Positions 44,185 to 57,064 of a stretch of 57,545 bases of DNA are shown here, piece by piece (the first letter of the stretch is position 1; the number at the start of each line of letters is the position of its first letter). The notes below the pieces were generated by a model, which did not search any database, was not told the DNA's origin, and saw only the letters and a list, made by a program, of their open reading frames with translations. A program made the position numbers and the translations under genes. Source of the DNA: an uncultured Microbacterium sp. (GTDB taxonomy: Bacteria; Actinomycetota; Actinomycetes; Actinomycetales; Microbacteriaceae). Location of the stretch: assembly GCA_947503655.1 (NCBI GenBank), contig CANNEP010000006.1, positions 1 to 57,545 on the forward strand, in the 5' to 3' direction.

Positions 44185-44754
44185 TCAGATGGCGTATTCC
44201 GGCGCCATGAGCGCCTTGGTGTCTTCGCTTGGGTGACGGTGTCGTGCCTTCGCCGGAATGCCGACCAGCACCGAGTGCTCTGGGGCATCCTTCGTTACAA
44301 CCGCGTTGGCGCCAACAACTGAGTGCGCGCCAATGTTGATCGGCCCTAGCACCTTCGCCCCGGCGCCGATAGCAACGCCGTCACCGATTGTGGGGTGGCG
44401 CTTGCCCGGCGTCGAGGTGGTGCGGCCGCCGAGGGTGACGCCGTGATAGAGCATCACGTCGTCACCCACTTCGGCGGTCTCGCCGATTACGACGCCCGCG
44501 CCGTGATCGATGAAGAACCGGCGGCCAATGGTTGCGCCGGGGTGAATCTCAATGCCCGTCAAGGAGCGGGCAAACTGCGAGCCCGCGCGTGCGATAAACC
44601 GTAGGTTGCGTTGCCACAGCCAGTGGTTGACACGGTGCGCCCAGATCGCATGCAACCCGGGGTACAGAATCGCAATCTCGACCCCGTTTCGTGCCGCAGG
44701 GTCGCGTAATTTCGCGGCCCGCAGGTCTTCACGAAGTCGAGAAAGAATGCTCAT
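44185..44754 (-). CDS. cysE: Serine O-acetyltransferase
   Basis: A 189-residue acetyltransferase making O-acetylserine from serine and acetyl-CoA. The hexapeptide-repeat helix is clear ([40 protein letters not shown]), with [21 protein letters not shown] and a C-terminal tail [10 protein letters not shown] whose terminal isoleucine would insert into CysK in the cysteine synthase complex. It lacks the long E. coli N-terminal helices, as is usual for the short EpsC type. It follows cysK by 3 nt. Confidence 0.95.
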   Translation of the reverse strand: MSILSRLREDLRAAKLRDPAARNGVEIAILYPGLHAIWAHRVNHWLWQRNLRFIARAGSQFARSLTGIEIHPGATIGRRFFIDHGAGVVIGETAEVGDDVMLYHGVTLGGRTTSTPGKRHPTIGDGVAIGAGAKVLGPINIGAHSVVGANAVVTKDAPEHSVLVGIPAKARHRHPSEDTKALMAPEYAI

Positions 44755-44757
44755 GCA

Positions 44758-45696
44758 TTAATCTTCGCGCAAATCCTCAAACAGGGCCGTGGAGAGGTAT
44801 CGCTCGCCCGTGTCGGGAACAATCACAACGATCGTCTTGCCGGCGTTTTCCGGGCGCTTGGCCACCTCGAGTGCCGCCCAAATGGCCGCGCCAGACGACA
44901 TGCCGACGAGCAGGCCCTCACGTGCCGCAACCTCGCGAGCGACGCGCAGCGCGTCATCGAACTCAACCGGAACAACCTCGTCCAGCACGCCGCGGTCAAG
45001 AATCTCGGGTACGAAGTTCGGGCCGATGCCCTGAATCTTGTGCGGACCGGGGTGGCCTTCGCTGAGCACCGGCGAGTCTTGGGGCTCAACAGCGACGACC
45101 TGAATGCCCGGAACCTTCTCCTTCAGCACCTGACCCACACCCGTGATCGTGCCACCGGTTCCGATGCCCGCAACAAAAATGTCAACGTTGCCCTCGGTGT
45201 CGCGCAGAATTTCTTCTGCGGTCGTGGCGCGGTGAATCGCCGGGTTCGCCTCGTTCTCAAACTGGCGTGCCCACACGGCACCCGGGGTGTTGGCAACGAT
45301 CTGCTTCGCCTCTTCGACGGCGCCCGTCATGCCCTTCGTCGGGTCGGTCAGCACGAGCTCGGCGCCGAACGCCTTGAGCAGCAGGCGACGCTCCTTCGAC
45401 ATCGACGCCGGCATCGTCAGAATCACGCGGTAGCCCCGTGCAGCGCCGACGAGGGCGAGCGCGATGCCCGTGTTGCCCGACGTCGATTCGACCAGCGTGC
45501 CGCCGGGCTTGAGTTCACCCGAAGCCTCAGCCGCATTTACGAGCGCAATACCGAGGCGGTCCTTCACAGACGACCCGGGGTTGTAGAACTCGAGCTTCGC
45601 GAGCACGGTTGCTCCGACGCCCTCGGTGACCGCGTTCAAGCGAACGAGCGGGGTGTTGCCGAATGCCGTGGTGATGTCGGCGTGGATTCCAGCCAT
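44758..45696 (-). CDS. cysK: Cysteine synthase A (O-acetylserine sulfhydrylase)
   Basis: A 312-residue PLP enzyme joining O-acetylserine and sulfide to cysteine. The PLP lysine is in [17 protein letters not shown] (~43), the asparagine loop in [13 protein letters not shown], the phosphate loop in [12 protein letters not shown] (~175-187), and [13 protein letters not shown] near the end. First gene of the cysK-cysE operon. A -10 TATTCT (forward 45732-45737) gives a ~30-nt leader with GAAAGG. Confidence 0.96.
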   Translation of the reverse strand: MAGIHADITTAFGNTPLVRLNAVTEGVGATVLAKLEFYNPGSSVKDRLGIALVNAAEASGELKPGGTLVESTSGNTGIALALVGAARGYRVILTMPASMSKERRLLLKAFGAELVLTDPTKGMTGAVEEAKQIVANTPGAVWARQFENEANPAIHRATTAEEILRDTEGNVDIFVAGIGTGGTITGVGQVLKEKVPGIQVVAVEPQDSPVLSEGHPGPHKIQGIGPNFVPEILDRGVLDEVVPVEFDDALRVAREVAAREGLLVGMSSGAAIWAALEVAKRPENAGKTIVVIVPDTGERYLSTALFEDLRED

Positions 45697-45837
45697 GATT
45701 GCCCTTTCGTGGCGTCGTCAAATGCGCGTTCAGAATAGGCTGTCTCGCTGAGCGGGAGGTAGGGATGTGACGAATTGCGTCAGGTCGAGGCAGCCGATCC
45801 GCGGAACCATGGGCTGAGGTCGCGGGTGCTGCGCCCG

Positions 45838-45843
45838 TAAACT
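45838..45843 (+). promoter_or_regulatory. -10 element of prmC, leaderless or nearly so
   Basis: TAAACT ends 7 nt before the ATG at 45851. GGGGGAG overlaps the expected transcript start. Confidence 0.5.
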
Positions 45844-45850
45844 GGGGGAG

Positions 45851-46732
45851 ATGTCTGAACAGCCTGCCCCCGATGCGACCGTACCCGCCGTGCTGGCGGC
45901 GGCCCGTGAAACCCTCACCGCGGCGGGCGTCGCCGACCCCGCTGTTGACGCCGCACTGCTGTTGGCGCACGTGCTCGACACGTCTCGCGGGGACATCCAG
46001 CTGAAAGAGACGCTGGGCCACGTGCTGAGTGACGCCGAGCGTGACGCTTTTGCCGCCGTCATCACCCGCCGTGCCGCACGCGAACCTCTGCAACACATCA
46101 CTGGTTCCGCACCGTTCCGCTACATGGAGCTTCTCGTGGGGCCCGGTGTTTTCGTGCCGCGGCCGGAGACCGAAATCGTGGCGCAATACGCGATTGACGC
46201 GTTGTGGGCGGTCGCCGCGCCTGAGCCCATCGCCGTCGACCTCGGCACCGGCTCCGGCGCCATCGCTCTCGCAATGGCGACCGAGGTTCCGCACTCCCGC
46301 GTGGTCGCCGTGGAGCGTTCGGTCGACGCACACGCATGGGCGGCGAAGAATGTTGCGCACGTGGGCGCCACCAACCTGGAGCTGCGCAACGGGAGCTTTG
46401 TCGACGCCCTTGACGATCTTGCTGGCACCGTCGCGGTGATCGCGTCGAACCCGCCCTACGTGCCTGCCGACGCGATTCCGCGTGATCTCGAGGTGCGACT
46501 ATACGACCCGAAAGAGGCGCTGTACAGCGGCGCTGATGGGCTCGATGACATTCGCGTCATCAGCGGTGTGGGCCTGCGGCTCGGCCACGCCGGAGCGACA
46601 ATTGTGCTCGAACACGGCGAGTGGCAGGGCGCGGATATTCGCGAAATCTTGACGAAAGACGGCTGGATGGCAGCGGCAACGCACCAAGACCTCACGATGC
46701 GCGATCGCGTCACCACTGCCGTTCACCCGTAA
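45851..46732 (+). CDS. prmC: Peptide chain release factor N5-glutamine methyltransferase
   Basis: A 293-residue SAM-dependent enzyme methylating the GGQ glutamine of release factors. The N-terminal helical domain (residues ~1-90) is followed by VDLGTGSGAIALAMATEVP (SAM motif I, ~133-150) and the substrate motif VIASNPPYVPADAIP (~198-212), then YDPKEALYSGADGL. It belongs with prfA in function and begins the prmC-tsaC-wecA stretch leading to the ATP synthase operon. Confidence 0.96.
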   Translation: MSEQPAPDATVPAVLAAARETLTAAGVADPAVDAALLLAHVLDTSRGDIQLKETLGHVLSDAERDAFAAVITRRAAREPLQHITGSAPFRYMELLVGPGVFVPRPETEIVAQYAIDALWAVAAPEPIAVDLGTGSGAIALAMATEVPHSRVVAVERSVDAHAWAAKNVAHVGATNLELRNGSFVDALDDLAGTVAVIASNPPYVPADAIPRDLEVRLYDPKEALYSGADGLDDIRVISGVGLRLGHAGATIVLEHGEWQGADIREILTKDGWMAAATHQDLTMRDRVTTAVHP

Positions 46733-46764
46733 TAGCCAGCCGCGCGCCCTAGAATGGCGAGGTC

Positions 46765-47472
46765 ATGTCTTCTGTCTTTGACTGCCTCGATGCCTCCCAG
46801 CTCCTGCCTGCAATGCGTGCCGCACGCACGACGATTGCCCGCGGTGAGCTCATCGTCTTGCCCACCGACACCGTGTACGGCGTCGGTGCTGATGCTTTTT
46901 CGCCGGCCGCGGTGAAACGCCTCCTGGAGGCGAAGGGTCGAGGCCGCAACCAGCCACCGCCAGTATTGGTCGGAACCACGGACGCGATGCGCGCACTGGT
47001 TGCGGAAGTTCCGGCCGAAGTGAGCGCTCTCGTTGAGCGTTTCTGGCCTGGCGCCCTCACTATCGTTCTGCCCACACAACCGTCACTGACGTGGGACCTG
47101 GGTGACACGAAGGGCACCGTCGCTGTGCGTATGCCCGACAACACGATCGCTCGCGAACTGTTGCAGGAGACCGGTCCGCTCGCTGTTTCTAGTGCGAATC
47201 TGACCGGCCAGCCCGCCGCCAACACGATCGTCGAGGCGCAAAACATGCTCGCTGACAGCATCGGGGTGTATCTCGATGGCGGTGAGGCTGGAGCCGGTAT
47301 GAGCTCGACCATCATCGACGCGACGCAACTTGTCGGCGGTGGTGAAGCTGAGCGCGTCGTTCGCGTTCTGCGCGAAGGCGGAATCACGCGCGCGCAGCTG
47401 CGCGATGTGCTGGGAGATGTGTTGGAGCCGGATCCCGCACCTGCGGAACCCGAAACCGGCGGCACATCTTGA
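46765..47472 (+). CDS. L-threonylcarbamoyladenylate synthase (Sua5/YwlC/YrdC)
   Basis: A 235-residue enzyme making threonylcarbamoyl-AMP for the t6A modification of ANN-decoding tRNAs. The YrdC core is plain: GELIVLPTDTVYGVGADAFSP (~29-49), RFWPGALTIVLP, GTVAVRMPDN and PLAVSSANLTGQPA. It lacks the separate Sua5 C-terminal domain (short form). TAGAAT (46750-46755) 9 nt before the ATG is a probable own promoter. Overlaps the next gene by TTGA. Confidence 0.94.
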   Translation: MSSVFDCLDASQLLPAMRAARTTIARGELIVLPTDTVYGVGADAFSPAAVKRLLEAKGRGRNQPPPVLVGTTDAMRALVAEVPAEVSALVERFWPGALTIVLPTQPSLTWDLGDTKGTVAVRMPDNTIARELLQETGPLAVSSANLTGQPAANTIVEAQNMLADSIGVYLDGGEAGAGMSSTIIDATQLVGGGEAERVVRVLREGGITRAQLRDVLGDVLEPDPAPAEPETGGTS

Positions 47473-48635
47473 GGCAGTACCTTTTCATCGTCATCCTGAC
47501 CGCCGCGGTGACTTTCATCGTGGCGTGGGTGGTGTGGCACTTAAGTCACCGTTTCAAGATTTACCCCGGCATCCGCGAACGCGACGTTCACACGACGCCA
47601 ACACCGCGCATCGGCGGTATTGCGATGTTTGTCGGCATCATGGTCGCCATCGCAATCTCCAGCCAGGTTCCGTTTTTTGACATCTTCTGGGAGAAGCCGA
47701 CGGCCATTTGGGCCATCGTGATCGCTTCGACCCTCATCGTGCTGGTCGGTATCGCCGATGATCTCTGGGATCTCGACTGGATGATCAAGCTGGCGGCACA
47801 GTTCATCACCGCGAGCATCATCGCCTACGGCGGCCTGCAGATCTATTACCTGCCGTTGGGTGGCATCACTCTGCTGTCGAACTGGGTTCTCTTTGGACTC
47901 ACGGTGATCGTCATCGTTGTGGTGATGAACGCGGTGAACTTCATCGATGGCCTGGACGGCCTCGTCGCGGGCGTCGTGCTGATCTCGAATGTCGTGTTCT
48001 TTCTGTACTCGTACATGTTTGTGCGTGACTTCGGCACATCAACGAACTCGTCACTCGCCACCTTTATCGCCGCCGCGATCATTGGTGCGTGTATTGGCTT
48101 CCTGCCGCTGAACTGGCGCCCCGCACGCCTGTTCATGGGAGACTCGGGCGCACTGCTGCTGGGTCTGCTGATGGCAACCAGTGCGATTGCGATCACGGGC
48201 GAAGCAAACCCGGAGGCGCTCAGCGACGCGATCAGCGATGACAAGCTGGGGGAGTCGCAGCTCATCGGTGCCTTCATCCCGATTCTGTTGCCGATCGTTG
48301 TCGTGATGCTCCCGCTCACCGACTTTGGGCTCGCCATATTGCGTCGTTTGCGAGCGGGCAAGTCGCCGTTCTCGCCCGACCGCAAGCACTTACACCACCG
48401 CATGCTTGACCATGGCCACACCGCCATGGAAGCGGTATTGATTTTCTATGCATGGACGGCAGTCGTTTGCCTGTCTGTCCTGCTCATGTACATCGCGACC
48501 CGTGATCGTTGGCCGGGGCTGTGGTGGGTTGGCGTCATCTTCGGCGTCGTCGGAATCCTCGCTTGCCTCGTCGTCACGATCATTCCCTCGCGCCGCCGCC
48601 AGATCCCCGCGCCCGACATGGAGGACGCCTCATGA
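47469..48635 (+). CDS. MraY/WecA-family undecaprenyl-phosphate sugar-1-phosphate transferase
   Basis: A 388-residue polytopic membrane enzyme (about 11 helices) that links a sugar-1-phosphate, probably GlcNAc-1-P, to undecaprenyl phosphate for wall glycan or teichoic-acid-like polymers. Key acidic motifs are VGIADDLWDLDWMIK (DD), VMNAVNFIDGLDGLVAG (NFIDGLDGL), ARLFMGDSGALLLG and the HHR motif RKHLHHRMLDHGH. The start is TTG at 47469 overlapping the tsaC-like stop. It precedes the ATP synthase genes as in other Actinobacteria. Confidence 0.94.
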   Translation: MRQYLFIVILTAAVTFIVAWVVWHLSHRFKIYPGIRERDVHTTPTPRIGGIAMFVGIMVAIAISSQVPFFDIFWEKPTAIWAIVIASTLIVLVGIADDLWDLDWMIKLAAQFITASIIAYGGLQIYYLPLGGITLLSNWVLFGLTVIVIVVVMNAVNFIDGLDGLVAGVVLISNVVFFLYSYMFVRDFGTSTNSSLATFIAAAIIGACIGFLPLNWRPARLFMGDSGALLLGLLMATSAIAITGEANPEALSDAISDDKLGESQLIGAFIPILLPIVVVMLPLTDFGLAILRRLRAGKSPFSPDRKHLHHRMLDHGHTAMEAVLIFYAWTAVVCLSVLLMYIATRDRWPGLWWVGVIFGVVGILACLVVTIIPSRRRQIPAPDMEDAS

Positions 48636-49165
48636 ACACCCCAGCCCCCGTCGCCAGTAACCCCGTTCTGCGAATGACCCTGATCGTTGGTGGCATCGTT
48701 AACGCTGTCATCGCGGTCATTGGTGGCATCATCGGCTACCTGTTGGCGTCGCAAGACGGCATGTGGAGCGTCGTCGCTGGCGTCCTCTTCGGCTTTATCT
48801 TCCTCGCGATCACCGGAGCATCGATTCTGATTGCCAACCGGTGGAACGGAACCGACCTCTACGCCACGCTGTTCTTCGCCATTGTGCTGGGTGGCTGGCT
48901 CGTGAAGTTCGTGATTTTCCTGGTCGGATTCTTCCTGATCAAAGACCAGCCGTGGCTGCACAGCCAGATCTTCTACGTCGCCCTCGTCGTGACGGTGCTC
49001 GCGTCGCTCATCGTGGACGTCATTGTGATGCAGAAAATGCGCATCCCGATTGAGATTGCCCTGCCCGAAACGGTCGCTGACGACAACGAAGAAAACGACG
49101 TCGTCCAGCGCTCAAACCGAGAAGAAATTGATGACACAAACTCATCACCAAAAGAGGGCAATTAA
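48632..49165 (+). CDS. AtpI-like small membrane protein preceding the ATP synthase operon
   Basis: A 177-residue protein with four hydrophobic helices (LRMTLIVGGIVNAVIAVIGG, VVAGVLFGFIFLAITGAS, LFFAIVLGGWLVKFVIFLV, FYVALVVTVLASLIVDVIV) and a charged C-terminal tail rich in Glu/Asn. Position and layout match the atpI-equivalent of actinobacterial operons, thought to help c-ring assembly or Mg2+ supply. The ATG overlaps the transferase stop (ATGA), so it is coupled to it rather than to atpB. Confidence 0.85.
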   Translation: MNTPAPVASNPVLRMTLIVGGIVNAVIAVIGGIIGYLLASQDGMWSVVAGVLFGFIFLAITGASILIANRWNGTDLYATLFFAIVLGGWLVKFVIFLVGFFLIKDQPWLHSQIFYVALVVTVLASLIVDVIVMQKMRIPIEIALPETVADDNEENDVVQRSNREEIDDTNSSPKEGN

Positions 49166-49177
49166 TATCCCTCTCGA

Positions 49178-49207
49178 TTCGTGAGAATTACGAACTATTG
49201 CTAGGGT
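49178..49207 (+). promoter_or_regulatory. Inverted repeat and -10 of the atp operon
   Basis: TTCGT-N7-ACGAA (49178-49194) lies in an AT-rich patch directly upstream of a TAGGGT -10 (49202-49207). The repeat covers the -35 position, so it could be an operator of an ATP synthase regulator. A leader of ~110 nt follows before atpB. Confidence 0.45.
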
Positions 49208-49321
49208 AGGAGAGTTCCCCTCGGCTGTGCGCAGTGCTCTGCATGCGACCTGAGCCGGGATGATCCAGTCTCACCCATCGTCGCAGCACCTGTCTGTTGC
49301 CCCGAAGTTGGAGCCGCACCG

Positions 49322-50128
49322 TTGAACCACGCCGCGAGTCTTATCGCCGCTGCCGCCGCTGAAGGCGATGGCTTCCACTCACCGTCGATTTGGGAATTCT
49401 TCCCTGCGCCGGTCTTCCAAATCGGTGAGCTGGTTATTACCCGCATTCACCTGATCCAGTTCTTCGCAACCGCTGTTGTCGTGTTGCTGCTGGTTCTTGG
49501 CACTCGCAAGATGCGCGTCGTTCCCGGCCGCTTCCAGTCGATTGTCGAAATGGGCCTTGACTTCGTCCGCGTCAACATCGCGCACGACCTCCTGGGGAAG
49601 AAGGACGGCAACCGCTTCCTTCCCATCCTCACCACGATGTTCTTCATGATCCTGTTCATGAACCTCACCGGTGTGATCCCCTTCATGAACATCGCCGGCA
49701 CCTCGATCATCGCGGTTCCGCTGTTGCTCGCGGTGATCTCCTACGTGACGTTCATCTACGCGGGTGTCAAGAAGAGCCCCGGTGGCTTCGTCAAGAACTC
49801 GCTGTTCCCGGCGGGTGTGCCCAAGGCGCTGTACCTGATCGTGACGCCGCTCGAGTTCATCTCGACGTTCATCATCCGCCCCGTCACGCTGACGCTGCGT
49901 CTTCTGATGAACATGATCGTCGGTCACCTGATGCTCGTTCTGTTCTTTGCAGCGACGCACTTCTTCTTCTTCTCTGCAGGGTCATGGTTCCCGATTCTCG
50001 GTGTCGGTACGCTGGCAGCCGGTTTCGCCTACACCCTCTTTGAAATCCTGGTGGCCTTCCTCCAGGCGTACGTCTTCACGATCCTGACTGCGGTCTACAT
50101 CCAGCTCGCAGTCGCGGAAGAGCACTGA
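49322..50128 (+). CDS. atpB: ATP synthase subunit a (F0)
   Basis: A 268-residue membrane subunit forming the proton half-channels. The N-terminus PSIWEFFPAPVFQIGELVITR, the essential arginine in TLTLRLLMNMIVGHL (~200), and LFEILVAFLQAYVFTILTAVYI near the C-terminus are conserved. The start appears to be TTG at 49322 with GGAG 10 nt upstream; no in-frame ATG/GTG fits better. First structural gene of the operon. Confidence 0.95.
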   Translation: MNHAASLIAAAAAEGDGFHSPSIWEFFPAPVFQIGELVITRIHLIQFFATAVVVLLLVLGTRKMRVVPGRFQSIVEMGLDFVRVNIAHDLLGKKDGNRFLPILTTMFFMILFMNLTGVIPFMNIAGTSIIAVPLLLAVISYVTFIYAGVKKSPGGFVKNSLFPAGVPKALYLIVTPLEFISTFIIRPVTLTLRLLMNMIVGHLMLVLFFAATHFFFFSAGSWFPILGVGTLAAGFAYTLFEILVAFLQAYVFTILTAVYIQLAVAEEH

Positions 50129-50142
50129 GCGGAGCGGCATAA

Positions 50143-50409
<267 letters not shown>

Positions 50410-50442
50410 TTTCACTCGACTTCAGACAGGTAAGGAGACAGG

Positions 50443-50991
50443 ATGCTTAACGCTCTTGTCCTGGCCGCAGAGGAAGCAGCGCCTAACCCGCTGATCCCCG
50501 CGTGGTACGACATCATCTGGTCGGCCGTCTGCTTCGTGATCATCCTCTTCGTTGTTTGGAAGGTTGCTCTCCCGAAGATGGCCGCGCTGCTTGATGCACG
50601 CTCGGCTGCCATCGAAGGCAACATTGCCAAGGCCGACGAAGCTCAGCGCCAGGCGGAAGCCGCGCTGGAGGAGTACACGGCTCAGCTCGCTAGCGCGCGC
50701 AAGGAAGCGGGAGACATCCGCGACTCGGCACGCGAAGACGGCAAGAAGATCGTTGCAGAGGCTAAGGAATCGGCTACCACTGAGGCAGCTCGCATCCAGG
50801 CCACGGCTCACGCACAGATCGAGGCGGAGCGTCAGACCGCTCTCGTTTCGCTCCGTAGCGAGGTCGGCACGCTCGCTCTTGACCTCGCAGGTAACGTCAT
50901 CGGCGAAACGCTCGGCGACGACAAGAAGGCTCAGGGCGTCGTAGACCGCTTCCTGGCTGACCTCGAGGCCTCTGAGAAGGCAACCCGATAA
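50443..50991 (+). CDS. atpF: ATP synthase subunit b (F0)
   Basis: A 182-residue stator subunit: one N-terminal membrane helix (WYDIIWSAVCFVIILFVVW) and a long charged coiled coil (ALEEYTAQLASARKEAGDIRD onward). Its stop overlaps atpH by TAATG. Confidence 0.96.
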   Translation: MLNALVLAAEEAAPNPLIPAWYDIIWSAVCFVIILFVVWKVALPKMAALLDARSAAIEGNIAKADEAQRQAEAALEEYTAQLASARKEAGDIRDSAREDGKKIVAEAKESATTEAARIQATAHAQIEAERQTALVSLRSEVGTLALDLAGNVIGETLGDDKKAQGVVDRFLADLEASEKATR

Positions 50992-51779
50992 TGGGTAGCG
51001 CTACCACTCAGGCACTCGCGGCGTCAGCAGTAGCTCTCGACGCGCAGACCGTTGATCTGCAGACCGCAAACGAGCTGTTCGCAGCCGCTAAGGTTCTCGG
51101 ATCCTCGAAGCAGCTGGGCGGAGCGCTTGCTGACCCCACCGCTTCGGTCGAGTCGCGTTCGCAGGTCGTTGCAACCGTCTTTGGCGCTCAGTTCCAGCCG
51201 GCAACGGTTGCGGCACTGACGGCAGCGGTATCGCAGCGCTGGTCGAACGCAGATGACCTCGTCGCAGGTATCGAAGACCTCGGCGTGCGCGCGGCATCGC
51301 GCGCCGCAGAGGGAGTCGACCTCGAAGGCGAGCTCTTCTCGGTCACCCGCCTCATCGCGGAGAACCCTGAACTTGAACTTGCCCTCGGCTCGCGCCTGGG
51401 TGCAAACGACGCGAAGGGTGAGCTCATCAGCAAGCTCCTCGCTGGCAAGGCTAGCGACGCGACGACTTCGATCGTCTCGGCGCTGGTGCAGGACCCGCGT
51501 GGTCGCCGCGTGCGCGCAATGCTTTCGCACGCGATGCGTCTGGTCGCACAGCAGCGTGGAGGAGTTGTCGCTACGGTGACGTCCGCTTCGCCGCTGGCAG
51601 CTGAGCAGCAGGAGCGCCTCACGGCCGCTCTGTCCAAGAGCTACGGCGGGCGCGTTTCGCTCAACGTCGTAATCGACCCCGCCGTCGTCGGTGGTCTGCG
51701 TGTGCAGATTGCAGATGACGTCATCGATGGCACGATTTCGTCGCGCATCGAGGACCTGCGCCAGAAGCTCGCAGGCTAA
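50991..51779 (+). CDS. atpH: ATP synthase subunit delta (F1)
   Basis: A 262-residue delta subunit, longer than the ~177 of E. coli but normal for Actinobacteria, which extend the N-terminal domain. The C-terminal half has [19 protein letters not shown] and [26 protein letters not shown], the stator-contact signature. ATG overlaps the atpF stop. Confidence 0.95.
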   Translation: MGSATTQALAASAVALDAQTVDLQTANELFAAAKVLGSSKQLGGALADPTASVESRSQVVATVFGAQFQPATVAALTAAVSQRWSNADDLVAGIEDLGVRAASRAAEGVDLEGELFSVTRLIAENPELELALGSRLGANDAKGELISKLLAGKASDATTSIVSALVQDPRGRRVRAMLSHAMRLVAQQRGGVVATVTSASPLAAEQQERLTAALSKSYGGRVSLNVVIDPAVVGGLRVQIADDVIDGTISSRIEDLRQKLAG

Positions 51780-51841
51780 TACGACTTCCCGCGAAAGCGG
51801 AGAATTTCGGGGCGTCAAGCCCCACAAAACGAAGGAAGACA

Positions 51842-53482
<1,641 letters not shown>

Positions 53483-53503
53483 GCCGGGCGGAAAGAAACG
53501 ATA

Positions 53504-55872
<2,369 letters not shown>

Positions 55873-55873
55873 G

Positions 55874-56134
55874 ATGGCCCTCAACGTGAGCCTCGTCTCT
55901 GCTGACGCAGAGGTCTGGACGGGAGAGGCGTCGCTGGTCGTCGCTAAGACCGTCGAAGGCGAAATCGGGTTCATGACCGGCCACGAGCCTGTGCTGGCAA
56001 TCCTCGCCGAAGGTCAGGTGCGTATCACCACCTCCGCCGGCGAAAAGGTTACGGCTACCGCGAAGGACGGATTCCTCTCCATGGAGGGTTCCACCGTCAC
56101 GATTGTTGCTGGCCACGCCGCACTCGTCTCCTGA
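55874..56134 (+). CDS. atpC: ATP synthase subunit epsilon (F1), short form
   Basis: An 86-residue epsilon with only the N-terminal beta-sandwich (VSLVSADAEVWTGEASLVVA, GEIGFMTGHEPVLAILAEG). The C-terminal two-helix inhibitory domain found in the ~121-138-residue forms is absent; the stop falls right after VTIVAGHAALVS. Starts 1 nt after atpD. Last gene of the operon, followed by a strong terminator. Confidence 0.95.
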   Translation: MALNVSLVSADAEVWTGEASLVVAKTVEGEIGFMTGHEPVLAILAEGQVRITTSAGEKVTATAKDGFLSMEGSTVTIVAGHAALVS

Positions 56135-56144
56135 TTGACTAGTC

Positions 56145-56183
56145 AAAAAGCCGCCCGCCGGGTATCCGGTGGGCGGCTTTTTG
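56145..56183. terminator. Rho-independent terminator of the atp operon
   Basis: AAAAAGCCGCCCGCCGG pairs with CCGGTGGGCGGCTTTTT (one G-T position) around a short loop and ends in TTTTT. The A-run on the left makes it work in both directions. It ends 17 bp before yaaA. Confidence 0.92.
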
Positions 56184-56199
56184 CATCACAAGGTAAGCC

Positions 56200-56949
56200 A
56201 TGCTGATTCTTCTTCCGCCCTCCGAAACCAAGCGTCCCGATGGTTCCGGAGCCCCACTAGATCTCGCGAAACTGCGGTTGCCTTCATTGGAGCCACAACG
56301 TCGCGCTGCGCTTGATGCTCTCGTCGCGCTGAGCGCTGACGAGAGCGAAACCGCGCGCGTTCTCAAGCTATCGCCGCGCCAGCTGGGCGAGGTTGCGACC
56401 AATGCGGCGCTGTGGGCGTCGCCGACGATGCCTGCGATGGACCGCTACACCGGGGTGTTGTTTGATGCGTTGGATGCGGAGTCGCTGTCGGAGTCCGCGC
56501 GTTCGTGGCTTGCGGAACACGTATTGATTCACTCGGCACCGTTCGGCCTTGTGGGTGCGGCAGACGCTATTCCCTCGTATCGGCTCGGAGCCGGTGTGCG
56601 ACTTCCTGGCCTCACGCCGATGAAGAAGCATTGGAACGAAGCCGTCACGACCGCGCTGGCTGCTGAGCAGGCACCATTTGTGCTTGATCTTCGTAGCGAA
56701 GCGTATGTTGCGCTCGGATCGGTGCCTGCAGGAACGCCGTCGGCGTTCGTGCGCGTGGTCACGCGTGGTGAGGGCGGGGAAGTGCGCGCGCTGAACCACT
56801 TCAACAAGCACGCGAAGGGCGCCCTGGTGCGCATGTTGGCCGAGTCGGCGCCGGTGCTGTCATCGGCGGCAGACCTGCTTGATTGGGCGGCGCAGCACGG
56901 CGTGGAGCTGACAGCGGGGGAGCACGAGTGGCAGCTCGTGACTGTGTGA
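56200..56949 (+). CDS. yaaA: YaaA-family peroxide stress protein (DUF328)
   Basis: A 249-residue YaaA-family protein. The E. coli member lowers free iron and protects DNA during peroxide stress, possibly by binding DNA. Marks are LILLPPSETKRPDG at the N-terminus, AMDRYTGVLFDALD (~85-98), LIHSAPFGLVGAADAIPSYRL, and the C-terminal NHFNKHAKGALVRML. Only AAGG precedes the ATG and no clear promoter lies in the short space after the terminator, so expression may depend on read-through. Confidence 0.92.
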   Translation: MLILLPPSETKRPDGSGAPLDLAKLRLPSLEPQRRAALDALVALSADESETARVLKLSPRQLGEVATNAALWASPTMPAMDRYTGVLFDALDAESLSESARSWLAEHVLIHSAPFGLVGAADAIPSYRLGAGVRLPGLTPMKKHWNEAVTTALAAEQAPFVLDLRSEAYVALGSVPAGTPSAFVRVVTRGEGGEVRALNHFNKHAKGALVRMLAESAPVLSSAADLLDWAAQHGVELTAGEHEWQLVTV

Positions 56950-57064
56950 CAACAAAACTGTCCCCAATCCCCACGTCGTTACGGACGCGCGCCCGGCGTG
57001 TCCTTTAGGATGAGTACACCGGTGCAGTCCCGCGCTGGCAACACTATGTATGGGGGTTTCGGCC
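56950..57064 (+). other. yaaA-PP2C spacer (115 bp)
   Basis: No gene is seen. The promoter of the phosphatase gene must lie here or upstream, but I could not fix a -10; CACTATGTATG near 57043-57052 is the most AT-rich point. Confidence 0.4.
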
